Notes under the pieces: generated by a model
What the model was told of the DNA's origin: nothing
Database searches by the model: none
The model's input: the letters and a program-made list of their open reading frames with translations, nothing else
Assembly (NCBI GenBank): GCA_947854175.1
Contig: CANTYJ010000045.1
Span: 1 to 48,293 of the forward strand
Direction: 5' to 3'
Length of the DNA: 48,293 nt
Origin: an uncultured Turicimonas sp.
Lineage (GTDB): Bacteria > Pseudomonadota > Gammaproteobacteria > Burkholderiales > Burkholderiaceae_F
In this document: positions 34,865 to 42,932 of the stretch, piece after piece
Numbering within the stretch: position 1 is the stretch's first letter
How the letters are laid out: each line of letters opens with the position of its first letter
Made by a program: the position numbers and the translations under genes

Positions 34865-36349
34865 TCATTTTTCGTACTTTTTATCATCCTCAACTTGCTT
34901 TCTCAACTCTCGAAGCCTGGCATCGATTTCACTCATTGTGTAGAAATCACCGTCGTTAGCTTTTTGAGCGATTTGAAACTGTTGAATAGCTGCCACTTTC
35001 TGACCATTGAGAGCATACATCTCTCCGATGGCCTGATGGCTTAAACTTTTCTTTCCGAGTGCCTGATATGCCCTTCCCAGAATGCTTTGGTAAGCCGGTG
35101 TTTGACTTGACAGGGCATGCTGCTTACGTAGAAGGTTAGTCATCTCTTTGTAACGCTTACCTTTATACAGAAGATCGGCATAGTTTAATAAAGCCATCTG
35201 AGAAAGAGGATTAGCATCAAAATTTTGTTTGGCTAACTGAATACCTCTGTTGCGTTGAGAAGGTGAAGATTTAAATACCAGCTCCGAATTCAGTTTGTTA
35301 ATGATGTTGGAGCGCACAGGAGAAGCAGATTTGGCTTTCTCTATCTCAGCTAATGCTTCTGATATCTTATTCATTCTCAGATAGGCCACAGCTAAACCGT
35401 AATGATCGGCAATAGCGGCATATCCTTTGGCTGTTTTCAGATCATTCTTAAAATATTTAACCGCATCTTCCCATCCTTGGAACCGGTTAGACTGAAGAAC
35501 TCTGAGTCGGGCACGTATCAGAAAAAAATCCAGTGAATCTTTATAAGAAGAATTCTTTGTAAGGCGGCTTCTGTTTTGAGCTTCACTGATCCGCTCAACC
35601 GTCATGGGGTGAGTCCTAAGATATGCCGGCGCAGCATGCGCACCTTCATAAGCCCGGTTATTGAAGTCTAGTTTCTCGAAGAAACTTTCCATTCCCTTAG
35701 GATTAAAGCCGGCACGTACTAGAGAATTAAAGCCGACGCGATCGGCCTCCCTTTCAGCATCTCTGGAAAAACTCAGGTAGTTTTGAGCTATCGCAGCTTG
35801 AGTACCGACAACTGCGGCCGCTGCTCCGTCACCACTCCCCGCTCTTGCGGCCAGAATGGCAACTAACAATGAACCAAGAGTCCAGGCTAAATTGTTTTTT
35901 TGTCCCTCAAGCATTCTGGCAATATGTCGTTGCTGAACGTGAGCAATTTCGTGTCCCATAACAGAAGCGAGCTCGCTTTCAGAGCCGGCGGCTGTTACCA
36001 AACCGGTATGGATTGCAATGAAACCGCCGGGAAGGGCAAACGCATTAATGGAAGGATCTCGGACGGCAAAGAAATTATATGAGTATGGATTCGGAGGTCC
36101 GGCCGAGATGAGTTTGTAACCAATCTTGTTGAGATACTCTGTCGTTTCAGGGTCAGGAAGATAGGTCGGATCATTTCTGATTTCCGACATGATCTGTTCA
36201 CCAAGCTGTCTTTCTTCCAGTTGAGAAAGGGTAGCACCTCCTGCTGCTCCCAGGTCAGGAAGGTTGTAGCTTTGACTGTACACTGCAGATGCCGGTGTCA
36301 AAACCAGAAAAAAAGACGCTGCCAAACAGCATAATGCTTTAAGCTTCAA
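34865..36349 (-). CDS. bepA: Periplasmic M48 metalloprotease, BepA-like
   Basis: A secreted M48-family zinc protease with a TPR tail, like E. coli BepA (YfgC), which assists or degrades LptD at the BAM complex. The Sec signal covers about residues 1-25. The catalytic HEIAH is at 133-137, with the downstream Glu ligand in RDAEREADRVGFN. A TPR-like region fills about 290-480 (LSHQAIGEMYALNGQKVAAIQQFQIAQ). The length of 494 residues matches. The start is a TTG preceded by AAGGTGAG. An outer-membrane protein quality-control role fits the lptD and surA genes in the same window. Confidence 0.88.
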   Translation of the reverse strand: MKLKALCCLAASFFLVLTPASAVYSQSYNLPDLGAAGGATLSQLEERQLGEQIMSEIRNDPTYLPDPETTEYLNKIGYKLISAGPPNPYSYNFFAVRDPSINAFALPGGFIAIHTGLVTAAGSESELASVMGHEIAHVQQRHIARMLEGQKNNLAWTLGSLLVAILAARAGSGDGAAAAVVGTQAAIAQNYLSFSRDAEREADRVGFNSLVRAGFNPKGMESFFEKLDFNNRAYEGAHAAPAYLRTHPMTVERISEAQNRSRLTKNSSYKDSLDFFLIRARLRVLQSNRFQGWEDAVKYFKNDLKTAKGYAAIADHYGLAVAYLRMNKISEALAEIEKAKSASPVRSNIINKLNSELVFKSSPSQRNRGIQLAKQNFDANPLSQMALLNYADLLYKGKRYKEMTNLLRKQHALSSQTPAYQSILGRAYQALGKKSLSHQAIGEMYALNGQKVAAIQQFQIAQKANDGDFYTMSEIDARLRELRKQVEDDKKYEK

Positions 36350-36458
36350 TTCTCACCTTGTGTTAATGTCAGAAGAAATATCTGTTAACTTTAACTATAA
36401 AAGCTTATCGGTTCTTAAACGAATCCGCATAAGTTGTAACTAATTTTAGGAGCTCGTT

Positions 36459-36938
36459 TTGTCAGAACTTACTCATTTTAACCGTGCCGGGGAAGCTCAC
36501 ATGGTCGATGTGGGCGAAAAAAATATAACTCGTCGTATCGGAATTGCTGAGGGGTGGATCTCAATGCATCCGGAAACCTTATTAAAAGTCCGGGAAGGTA
36601 CTTCCAAAAAAGGGGATGTCCTTGCAGTTGCCAGAATTGCTGCAATCATGGGTTCAAAGAAAACCCCGGATTTAATTCCGTTATGCCATCCCATCTCCCT
36701 GACTCATGTCAACGTTGACTTTGAAATTTTTGATGAGGAATCAAAAATTCGTTGCGTCGCAACTTGTGAAACTTGGGGCAAAACAGGCGTAGAAATGGAA
36801 GCTTTAACCGCTGTACAAGTAGGTTTGTTAACGATATATGACATGCTCAAGGCAGTAGACAGAGGCATGATCATGAACAATATCAGGCTGTTGGAAAAAC
36901 ATGGTGGCAAAAGCGGCGATTGGTTCGCCGCTAAGTAA
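36459..36938 (+). CDS. moaC: Cyclic pyranopterin monophosphate synthase MoaC
   Basis: Acts with MoaA in the first step of molybdenum cofactor biosynthesis. The 159-residue protein has the family motifs [15 protein letters not shown] and [28 protein letters not shown]. The TTG start at 36459 is supported by AGGAG 6 nt upstream and by length. No other moa gene is adjacent. It is divergent from bepA. Its stop abuts the stop of the convergent regulator gene with no base between, and no terminator is visible there. Molybdoenzymes are typical of anaerobic respiration, which fits the inferred lifestyle. Confidence 0.96.
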   Translation: MSELTHFNRAGEAHMVDVGEKNITRRIGIAEGWISMHPETLLKVREGTSKKGDVLAVARIAAIMGSKKTPDLIPLCHPISLTHVNVDFEIFDEESKIRCVATCETWGKTGVEMEALTAVQVGLLTIYDMLKAVDRGMIMNNIRLLEKHGGKSGDWFAAK

Positions 36939-37625
36939 CTACCTTTCTAAAATGCCTAACATCGTTGCTTCATATACCGCTTCTCCACGGGAGTGCACCT
37001 GAAGCTTTCTGTAAATCTTTTTGATGTGGGCGGTTACGGTATGGCATGAAATTTGAAGAATGTCACTAATTTCTGAGAAGCTCATGCCTTTTGCTAACAG
37101 CTCTAATATTTCTGATTCTCTTGGTGACAAGGGATTGTCCGGAGAATCAACGACTTTGGTTCCTGATTTTCTTCGAATGCCTTTTCTGCTTTTGTCGTGA
37201 ATTAAATCAAGAACAACCCTTGCGGCTAGCGGTGTAATGGGACAGCCCCCTGAAGCAACTATTCGGACAAAAGAGGCAATGTCTCCGGCCCCTGGTTCAT
37301 CCTTGAAGATATAGCCTGTTGCACCGCTTTCAAATGCTTCCTTTATTTCGGTAGCTGATTTTTGAGAGCTAATAACAATGCAATTAGAGACATCGAAATC
37401 TTCAACCGCTTTTTTGATTAATTCAAGACCGCTACCGTCTGGAAGATCTAATTCCGTAAATAACACGTCGCAGGTTGTTTGACTCAACAGCAAGGTTGCA
37501 GAAGAAATACTTGAGCATATCCCGACTAAGCTGATATTGGGATCGTGAATGAGCCTTTGACGGTACAATCGCTGAGTTTCAAGATCAGACTCGACGATCA
37601 GTACTGAGATCTCGTGATTAAACAA
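36939..37625 (-). CDS. Orphan NarL/LuxR-type response regulator with Glu at the phospho-site
   Basis: A 228-residue receiver plus LuxR-type HTH protein. The receiver (about 1-125) aligns by eye with NarL/FixJ proteins, but the expected phospho-acceptor Asp in DVLFTELDLPDGSGLELI is Glu58. The acidic pair after beta-1 is E12-S13 rather than Asp-Asp. The conserved Ser (S86 or S87) and Lys108 (GYIFKDE) remain. The HTH (about 163-225) is intact: LSPRESEILELLAKGMS and ISCHTVTAHIKKIYRKL. No histidine kinase is adjacent. Glu may mimic phospho-Asp and lock the protein active, or it may sense something else. The TTG start at 37625 has AGGAGG 5 nt upstream. Confidence 0.9.
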   Translation of the reverse strand: MFNHEISVLIVESDLETQRLYRQRLIHDPNISLVGICSSISSATLLLSQTTCDVLFTELDLPDGSGLELIKKAVEDFDVSNCIVISSQKSATEIKEAFESGATGYIFKDEPGAGDIASFVRIVASGGCPITPLAARVVLDLIHDKSRKGIRRKSGTKVVDSPDNPLSPRESEILELLAKGMSFSEISDILQISCHTVTAHIKKIYRKLQVHSRGEAVYEATMLGILER

Positions 37626-37967
37626 AACACCCTCCTACAAATTAAAAACATATTCCTTTTGGCCTCGGTGGTAAAAACTTTTTAATAAGTGGCAAAAGGT
37701 GGGTTTATTCATGACTATATTCTAATAGGCTAATTAGAAAATAACCATAAGTACTTTATTTGATTTCGTTATGAATACCCCTTAAAGATAAATACTACTA
37801 TAGTTTTCCCAGTGTTATAAACAAAGTTTATTCTTTTAAATTAGACGGTTATAGTAGAAATTCGGTGGATTTTTGTATAAAAATTCAAACATCAAAGTTT
37901 AGAAAAAGTTATATTTCAGTCCTGAAAAGCTCTGCTTGAGATGAAAGAGGAGCTGTTTTATAACTAT
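37626..37967. other. 342-bp AT-rich interval without a gene
   Basis: Between the regulator start and the end of the MFS gene (both minus strand) I see no open frame of note. The segment near 37631-37636 is the regulator's Shine-Dalgarno. The rest is AT-rich with several short T- and A-runs and may hold the regulator's promoter and operator sites. A weak AGCTC/GAGCT pairing on the minus strand near 37929-37956 could serve as the MFS gene's 3' end. Confidence 0.5.
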
Positions 37968-39131
37968 TTAGTTCTTTCTGATAGAAGAATTAAGGAAGAC
38001 GGCACCCCCCAGTAACGTTGTTCCGAGAGACCAAAAAGCAGCGGCTGCTCCTACAAGGCTTCCTCCGGCTCCGAACAGAAGCGGGAAGATACAGTGGCTG
38101 GCATTCATCAGCATTGTACGGATACCGATGGCCTCTCCAATCCTGCCCTCCGGGGTGACTTGATGAAGTAAGGACATGACATTTGGTTGTGAAGCTCCCA
38201 AAGACATCCCGAGAATAGAAACCAAAATAAATAAAATGATCAGTGAATGTACAAATGGAAAAACGATGAAAATCAGTGCACTGCTAATCAAAACAAAAAT
38301 GATGATTTTCCATTCCTCAAACATTTTGGATATAACCGGCATTGCAATCCGGATTGCAAAAGTGGATATAGAAAATGCGCTCAATAGCCAACCAATCTTG
38401 ATGGCATCAAACCCGAGCTCGGTTCCGTAAACAGGAATCATGAAAGCCTGTAAATCCCAAGCCATAGAAACAAAGGAAGAGGCCAACAAGACATTTCTTA
38501 CCTCGCGGTGGCCAAATAATTCGAAGACACTATGTTTTTGAGCCGATTTCAACTTGGATATGTTGTTGAAAGAGGCCGGTAGAACCGGAATCAGGAAAAG
38601 AAAAATGATGGCACCTAAAAAGCTAAAACCGAAAGCTCCAAGATAGGCATAACTAAAATTTCCCAGATCGATAAAGTAGCCGGCGATTACCGGCCCGATG
38701 GAATTGGAAATTGAAAACGCAATGGATTGATAGGTGAAACCGGCGGCTCTTGTTTTATTCGTGGTCAGAAAACCTATCAAGCCTTGCCCGCTGATTAACG
38801 CAAAAAGAAAACCCGTTCCGGCTAAAAGACAGGTCAGATAAACCGGGTAAATTCCAAATGAAGAAAATGGAAGGAAAACCGGAATCAGACATGCGCTGCC
38901 GATTAATGAAGCGGCAATGCCAAAAGGAATCTTAACGCCGACTTTGTCTATCCATTTGCCCACATGTATTGCAATTAAGGCAGGAATCAATGCGTAAAGG
39001 CATAAGATTACGCCCACGATCCAGGCAGGCTGGTCATGGGCGAGAGCGTAAAGAGTAGTAATCACTCGGGAGGATGTAAAGCCACAATGCATCAAAGCCA
39101 TAACAGCTATGAGTTTGATGACTTTAATCAT
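37968..39131 (-). CDS. Major facilitator superfamily transporter
   Basis: A 387-residue membrane protein with about 12 hydrophobic helices in two bundles and MFS-like loops (GKWIDKVGVKIPFG after TM2, resembling motif A; GYFIDLG after TM5). The last helices contain a typical AIGIRTMLMNASHCIFPLLFGAGGSLVGA stretch. Substrate is not readable; the drug/sugar efflux type is most similar in feel. The ATG has AGGAGG 6 nt upstream. It lies 27 bp downstream of the tandem universal stress protein gene on the same strand, so the two may be co-transcribed. Confidence 0.85.
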   Translation of the reverse strand: MIKVIKLIAVMALMHCGFTSSRVITTLYALAHDQPAWIVGVILCLYALIPALIAIHVGKWIDKVGVKIPFGIAASLIGSACLIPVFLPFSSFGIYPVYLTCLLAGTGFLFALISGQGLIGFLTTNKTRAAGFTYQSIAFSISNSIGPVIAGYFIDLGNFSYAYLGAFGFSFLGAIIFLFLIPVLPASFNNISKLKSAQKHSVFELFGHREVRNVLLASSFVSMAWDLQAFMIPVYGTELGFDAIKIGWLLSAFSISTFAIRIAMPVISKMFEEWKIIIFVLISSALIFIVFPFVHSLIILFILVSILGMSLGASQPNVMSLLHQVTPEGRIGEAIGIRTMLMNASHCIFPLLFGAGGSLVGAAAAFWSLGTTLLGGAVFLNSSIRKN

Positions 39132-39158
39132 TTAACCTCCTGAGTGGAGAACAAAAAA

Positions 39159-40055
39159 TTAAGCTTGAATAACTAACAAAGGAGTTTCACTGATTGCAGC
39201 AATACGGGTTGCAGTAGAACCTAAAACAGCTGCTTTAAACGCACCGTAGCCTCTGGTGCCCATGACAATCAAGTCTAGTCCGGCTTTTTTGCCATAAGCT
39301 GCAATTTCATCACCGGGATTGCCTACAAGGCAGACTTCCTTAATGTTGTAATTAGCTTTTTCAAATTCAGGTTTAATCGGGCCGACTGCTTCTTCGAAGG
39401 CTTCTTTTTGCATTGAGCGGACTTCTGATTCGCTCAGTGTTGGTAGAGCCATTCCTGCCATATCCGGCATGACAACTCCGGAATAGTCGCTGACAACATT
39501 GATTAAATGGAACTCTGCATTGTCGCCAAATAAATCGTGGTTCTGAAGAAGGTAAGCAACGGCAGCTTCACCATATTTTGAGCCGTCGATGGCTAAACCG
39601 ACCTTAAGGGCGTCACTTGCCGGGACAGGTTTGTTTCTGAGAATCAAGACCGGTTTATTGCTTAAAGCCAAAACCGCATTGGTAACAGAACCAAGTAGTA
39701 ATCCCTTCAAAGCGGAACGACCGTGAGAGCCCATGATGATCAAGTCAGCCTCAGTATCTTCTGCAACTTGTGCAATAGTTTGTGCCGCCTCCCCGACTGC
39801 AAATCTAGATTGCACATTAATGCCGGTATTCTTGAGTTCTTCAATAGCAGGAGCAAGAACTATTTGAGCTTCCTCGTCATAGTAAGTCTTTAGAGTTCCT
39901 GAGCCAACGAGATTAGACGCACGGGAAGGTACAGCTGCTTGGACGCTAAGAAGTTCGATTGTGGGATTGTGTCCTAAAAGGGTAGCTCTGGTTTTAACAA
40001 AGTCAATAGAGTTTTTGCTGAATTCGCTACCGTCGATGGGAACTAAAATTTTCAT
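39159..40055 (-). CDS. Universal stress protein, tandem two-domain
   Basis: Two UspA domains in one 298-residue chain. Domain 1 (about 1-147) has MGSHGRSALKGLLLGSVTNAVL and domain 2 (about 150-298) has MGTRGYGAFKAAVLGSTATRIA, both with the G-x2-G-x9-G-S/T ATP-binding pattern. Tandem Usp proteins of this type are often induced under low oxygen or starvation. GGAG precedes the ATG. It is divergent from tcdA across 139 bp. No convincing FNR-type site was found there. Confidence 0.9.
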   Translation of the reverse strand: MKILVPIDGSEFSKNSIDFVKTRATLLGHNPTIELLSVQAAVPSRASNLVGSGTLKTYYDEEAQIVLAPAIEELKNTGINVQSRFAVGEAAQTIAQVAEDTEADLIIMGSHGRSALKGLLLGSVTNAVLALSNKPVLILRNKPVPASDALKVGLAIDGSKYGEAAVAYLLQNHDLFGDNAEFHLINVVSDYSGVVMPDMAGMALPTLSESEVRSMQKEAFEEAVGPIKPEFEKANYNIKEVCLVGNPGDEIAAYGKKAGLDLIVMGTRGYGAFKAAVLGSTATRIAAISETPLLVIQA

Positions 40056-40194
40056 AAGGATCTCCGCTTATTATTGTTTAATCCTATTCTAATTGTTGGT
40101 GTGTTATTTGACCAGGATTTTCAAGATATCATTCGCTGTAAGCTATAGATTTTCGTCGACAATTGTCTAATTACGGAATAAAACATCGATAAAT

Positions 40195-40962
40195 ATGGTT
40201 GATATAGAAAGAAGGTTCGGAGGGGTCGGCCGTTTGTATACTCCGGTAGGAAGAGATGCGATTGTGTCATCTCATTTTATCGTTGTAGGTCTGGGAGGTG
40301 TCGGGTCCTGGGTGGTAGAGGCTCTGGCGAGAACAGAAGCGGGTCGCCTCACACTTATTGACCTTGATAATGTTGCTGAAAGCAATACAAACCGGCAGAT
40401 CCAAGCCCTAACAGGAAATTTTGGTAAACCCAAGGTTCAGGCTCTAGCTGAAAGAATTGCTTTAATCAATCCAAACTGCAAAGTTGATGTCATTGAAGAT
40501 TTTATTGAAGAAGAAAATGTAGAAGAACTTCTTCCGGCCAACGGAATAGTTTTGGATTGTATTGACAATGTTCGGGCTAAGGCCGCAATGATTAACACGG
40601 CTCTTCGCAGGAAACAGGAAATTTTTGTTTGTGGAGCAGCCGGAGGGCGCGTCAATCCTTTCAATATCAATACAGCAGATTTGGCTTTGGCTACCGGAGA
40701 TCCTTTACTTTCGAGGGTGAGAGCCCGTTTAAGAAAACAATTTGGATTTCCCAAAATTGAAAGCAATAAAAAAATAAAAAAATTTGGTGTTACTGCAGTT
40801 TTCTCCAATGAACCGATTCAAAAGCCTTCTTCACAGTGTGAGATTCAGACAATGGGAGGTTTATCCTGTGCAGGTTATGGTTCAGGCGTAGTTGTTACTG
40901 CTTCGCTAGGTCTTGCAGCTGCTTCGATTGCACTAAATAGTGTTGTAAAAAAAGCGGTTTAA
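40195..40962 (+). CDS. tcdA: tRNA threonylcarbamoyladenosine dehydratase TcdA (CsdL)
   Basis: An E1-like enzyme that cyclises t6A37 to ct6A in tRNAs reading ANN codons, using ATP. The protein begins close to ERRFGGVGRLY, a family hallmark, followed by the nucleotide loop VVGLGGVGSWVVEALARTEAGRLTLIDLD and the N-R-Q motif in ESNTNRQIQAL. At 255 residues it is close to the 268 of E. coli. The window also includes miaB, dusB and ybeY, other tRNA/rRNA maturation functions. It has its own upstream region, divergent from the tandem Usp gene. Confidence 0.93.
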   Translation: MVDIERRFGGVGRLYTPVGRDAIVSSHFIVVGLGGVGSWVVEALARTEAGRLTLIDLDNVAESNTNRQIQALTGNFGKPKVQALAERIALINPNCKVDVIEDFIEEENVEELLPANGIVLDCIDNVRAKAAMINTALRRKQEIFVCGAAGGRVNPFNINTADLALATGDPLLSRVRARLRKQFGFPKIESNKKIKKFGVTAVFSNEPIQKPSSQCEIQTMGGLSCAGYGSGVVVTASLGLAAASIALNSVVKKAV

Positions 40963-40995
40963 GCAAAGAAAGCCTGTACGATTGAAAATTGAGTT

Positions 40996-41012
40996 GTTAA
41001 TGTCATGTTAAT
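40996..41012 (+). repeat. Tandem GTTAAT half-sites upstream of the uspA-like gene
   Basis: GTTAAT occurs at 40996-41001 and 41007-41012, 11 bp apart (one helical turn), about 90 bp upstream of the ATG. This is the spacing of direct-repeat binding sites, but the sequence is AT-rich and could be chance. Confidence 0.25.
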
Positions 41013-41099
41013 TCTGTTGAAAAAGAAAAGAAATACTTTTCTCTAGTAAGTTACGAGTAATATAAAGAGTTGCTAAAAATAATTAAACCCGGGAAGCAT

Positions 41100-41534
41100 A
41101 TGTACTCAAAAATTTTAATTCCTACAGATGGTTCAGAATTGTCAGAAAAAGCGCTTGAAGCCGGCGTCGATTTTGCAAAGGCATTGGGTTCATCTGTGCT
41201 GATTACGACGGTGATTGAACCTTACAGTTATTCCAATCTTTCAGAGTACAGACCTGAAAGTATTGATCAGTATGATTCTAGAGTAAGGGAACTGGCGCAA
41301 GAGAGACTTGAAGCCGCAAGAGAGTTGGCCGAGAAAAAGGGCGTCGAATGTCAGGTAGTGGCTTTTAAGTCTTTTTCTCCGGCAGAGGCCATTATCGATG
41401 CAGCAACTCAATTTACATGTGATTTGATTTTTATGGCTTCCCACGGTCGTCAAGGTTTAGCTGCGGTTCTCCTGGGCAGTGAAACTCAGAAAGTTCTGAC
41501 TCATTCAAAAATCCCGGTTATGGTTTACCGTTAA
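41100..41534 (+). CDS. Universal stress protein, single-domain UspA type
   Basis: A 144-residue UspA-fold protein starting MYSKILIPTDGSELSEKAL. The ATP-binding motif FMASHGRQGLAAVLLGSETQKVL is complete, so it is likely the ATP-binding subclass. The ATG at 41100 (GGGAAG upstream) is preferred to a TTG at 41070 that would add a non-family leader. It is one of two Usp genes flanking tcdA. A weak hairpin AAGGTC/GACCTT (41579-41600) follows, without a T-run. Confidence 0.9.
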   Translation: MYSKILIPTDGSELSEKALEAGVDFAKALGSSVLITTVIEPYSYSNLSEYRPESIDQYDSRVRELAQERLEAARELAEKKGVECQVVAFKSFSPAEAIIDAATQFTCDLIFMASHGRQGLAAVLLGSETQKVLTHSKIPVMVYR

Positions 41535-41665
41535 AACGGGTTGATTTTCTGAAAATAAACCTCAAGTATTTTCTTTGAAAGGTCTCTTTTTAGGGACCTT
41601 CCGCCATTAAGCGACATCAATACGTTCAAAATAGACGGAAGAGTTTATATTAAAGGAGTGAATAA

Positions 41666-42073
41666 ATGTCCGAACCAATTCAAACAGAAAATACTGAACA
41701 GGCTCAGGAAAAAGAAGCCAGAATGAATCCAGATGCTCTTTACCGTGAAGAGATTTACACCGATCGCAAAATCGGCGTGATTCGTGCTTTGATTCCAATC
41801 AAGATCAGCGGAGAGTTTGATGATACGAGGACGACTTTGTACACCGGCGAAGGACAAATCATGACTCAGATGGGACCATTGCCGATTTCCTTTGAAATTC
41901 CTGCTCAGAATCTCGCAGAAGCTGTCGAAAAATATGGCGAAGCAGCAAAGAAAGGGGTTCAGGAAACAATTGAAAAATTACAGGAACTTCGTCGTCAGGA
42001 AGCTAGCAAATTAGTAGTTCCGGGACAGCCTGGTTTTTCCGCTCCTCAAGGTAGCGGAATCGTGATGCCTTAA
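41666..42073 (+). CDS. Conserved-looking hypothetical protein, 135 aa
   Basis: I do not recognise a named family. The protein is soluble, with no signal or TM segment and no Cys. A short acidic/Gln-rich head (about 1-25) leads to a beta-rich core (about 30-80: YREEIYTDRKIGVIRALIPI and DDTRTTLYTGEGQIMTQMG). An amphipathic helix follows (about 85-115, AEAVEKYGEAAKKGVQETIEKLQELRRQE), and the Pro/Gly-rich tail ends QGSGIVMP. A strong AAAGGAG precedes the ATG and a terminator follows, so it is a real, independently expressed gene. Codon use looks like its neighbours. Position: just upstream of nif3, where relatives often carry a DegP-like protease gene. Confidence 0.8.
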   Translation: MSEPIQTENTEQAQEKEARMNPDALYREEIYTDRKIGVIRALIPIKISGEFDDTRTTLYTGEGQIMTQMGPLPISFEIPAQNLAEAVEKYGEAAKKGVQETIEKLQELRRQEASKLVVPGQPGFSAPQGSGIVMP

Positions 42074-42089
42074 TAAGGTTTAGCCACAG

Positions 42090-42119
42090 AAAGCAGCAGT
42101 GATCCTGTTGCTTTTTTTT
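42090..42119 (+). terminator. Terminator after the hypothetical gene
   Basis: AAAGCAGCAG (42090-42099) pairs with CTGTTGCTTT (42105-42114, one G-U) over a 5-nt loop and runs into eight Ts (42112-42119). Confidence 0.85.
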
Positions 42120-42133
42120 AATTCTAAAAGAAT

Positions 42134-42886
42134 ATGAAAACAGCACTTTTAACACAAACATTAAACGACTTTCTCGACATCAATAACATAAAAGATTATT
42201 GCCCTAACGGAATGCAGGTTGAAGGCAATTTAGAAACACACAGGATTGTTTGCGGTGTAACTGCCTCATTGGAATTGATAGAAAAAGCAATTGAAATGAA
42301 CGCGCAGACAATAATTGTTCATCATGGTTATTTTTGGAAGAATGAAGATCCTCGAATCATTGGTGTCAAAAAGAAACGATTGTCAAAAGTGCTTACAAAC
42401 AATATAAACCTGTTGGCCTACCATCTCCCCCTCGATATCAACCCGGTTTTAGGCAACAATGTTCTCTTTGGGAAAATGCTTGGAATCAGCGACGGGAGGG
42501 AGATTCAAGGGCATCCATATGTTCATATCGGAACACTTCCACATCCGATGAAAGTAAGTGAACTGGCTGATTTAATAGGTAATTCCCTCAATAGACCCCC
42601 TTTAACAATATTTTTAGACTCCGACAAATTTTTAAGCACCGTTGCTTGGTCTACAGGCGCAGCGCAAGATTATTTGGAATTAGCCTATAGAGAAGGAGCT
42701 CAAGCCTTCATTAGCGGGGAAATAAGTGAAAGAACCGTCTTGGAATCTAGAGAGTTAGATACTCCTTATTTCTCGGTTGGCCATCACGCAAGTGAGACCT
42801 TAGGAATCGAAGCGCTATCCAGATGGATCAAAGAACGGTTCCCTGAACTTGAGGTTACTTTCGTAAACATAGAGAATCCGGTTTAA
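42134..42886 (+). CDS. Nif3-like dinuclear metal centre protein (YbgI)
   Basis: A member of the NIF3/YbgI hexameric family that holds two metal ions per subunit; some members have GTP cyclohydrolase-like activity, but the cellular role is unsettled. Metal ligands are visible as H63-H64 (IVHHGYFW), D101 in YHLPLDIN, and a late GHHASETLG with a preceding SGEISERT. The 250 residues match E. coli YbgI (247). It is transcribed after a strong terminator that ends only 14 bp before its ATG, so its promoter must lie within or before the upstream gene. The autotransporter gene follows 46 bp later. Confidence 0.92.
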   Translation: MKTALLTQTLNDFLDINNIKDYCPNGMQVEGNLETHRIVCGVTASLELIEKAIEMNAQTIIVHHGYFWKNEDPRIIGVKKKRLSKVLTNNINLLAYHLPLDINPVLGNNVLFGKMLGISDGREIQGHPYVHIGTLPHPMKVSELADLIGNSLNRPPLTIFLDSDKFLSTVAWSTGAAQDYLELAYREGAQAFISGEISERTVLESRELDTPYFSVGHHASETLGIEALSRWIKERFPELEVTFVNIENPV

Positions 42887-42932
42887 AACCGTCTAGTTAC
42901 AGCGACTGAGCCCATAACAAATAGGAAATTAA

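Noticed and set aside
40108-40135. FNR-like site between the tandem Usp gene and tcdA
   Set aside because: TTGAC and TTCAA halves are at the wrong spacing for TTGAT-N4-ATCAA.
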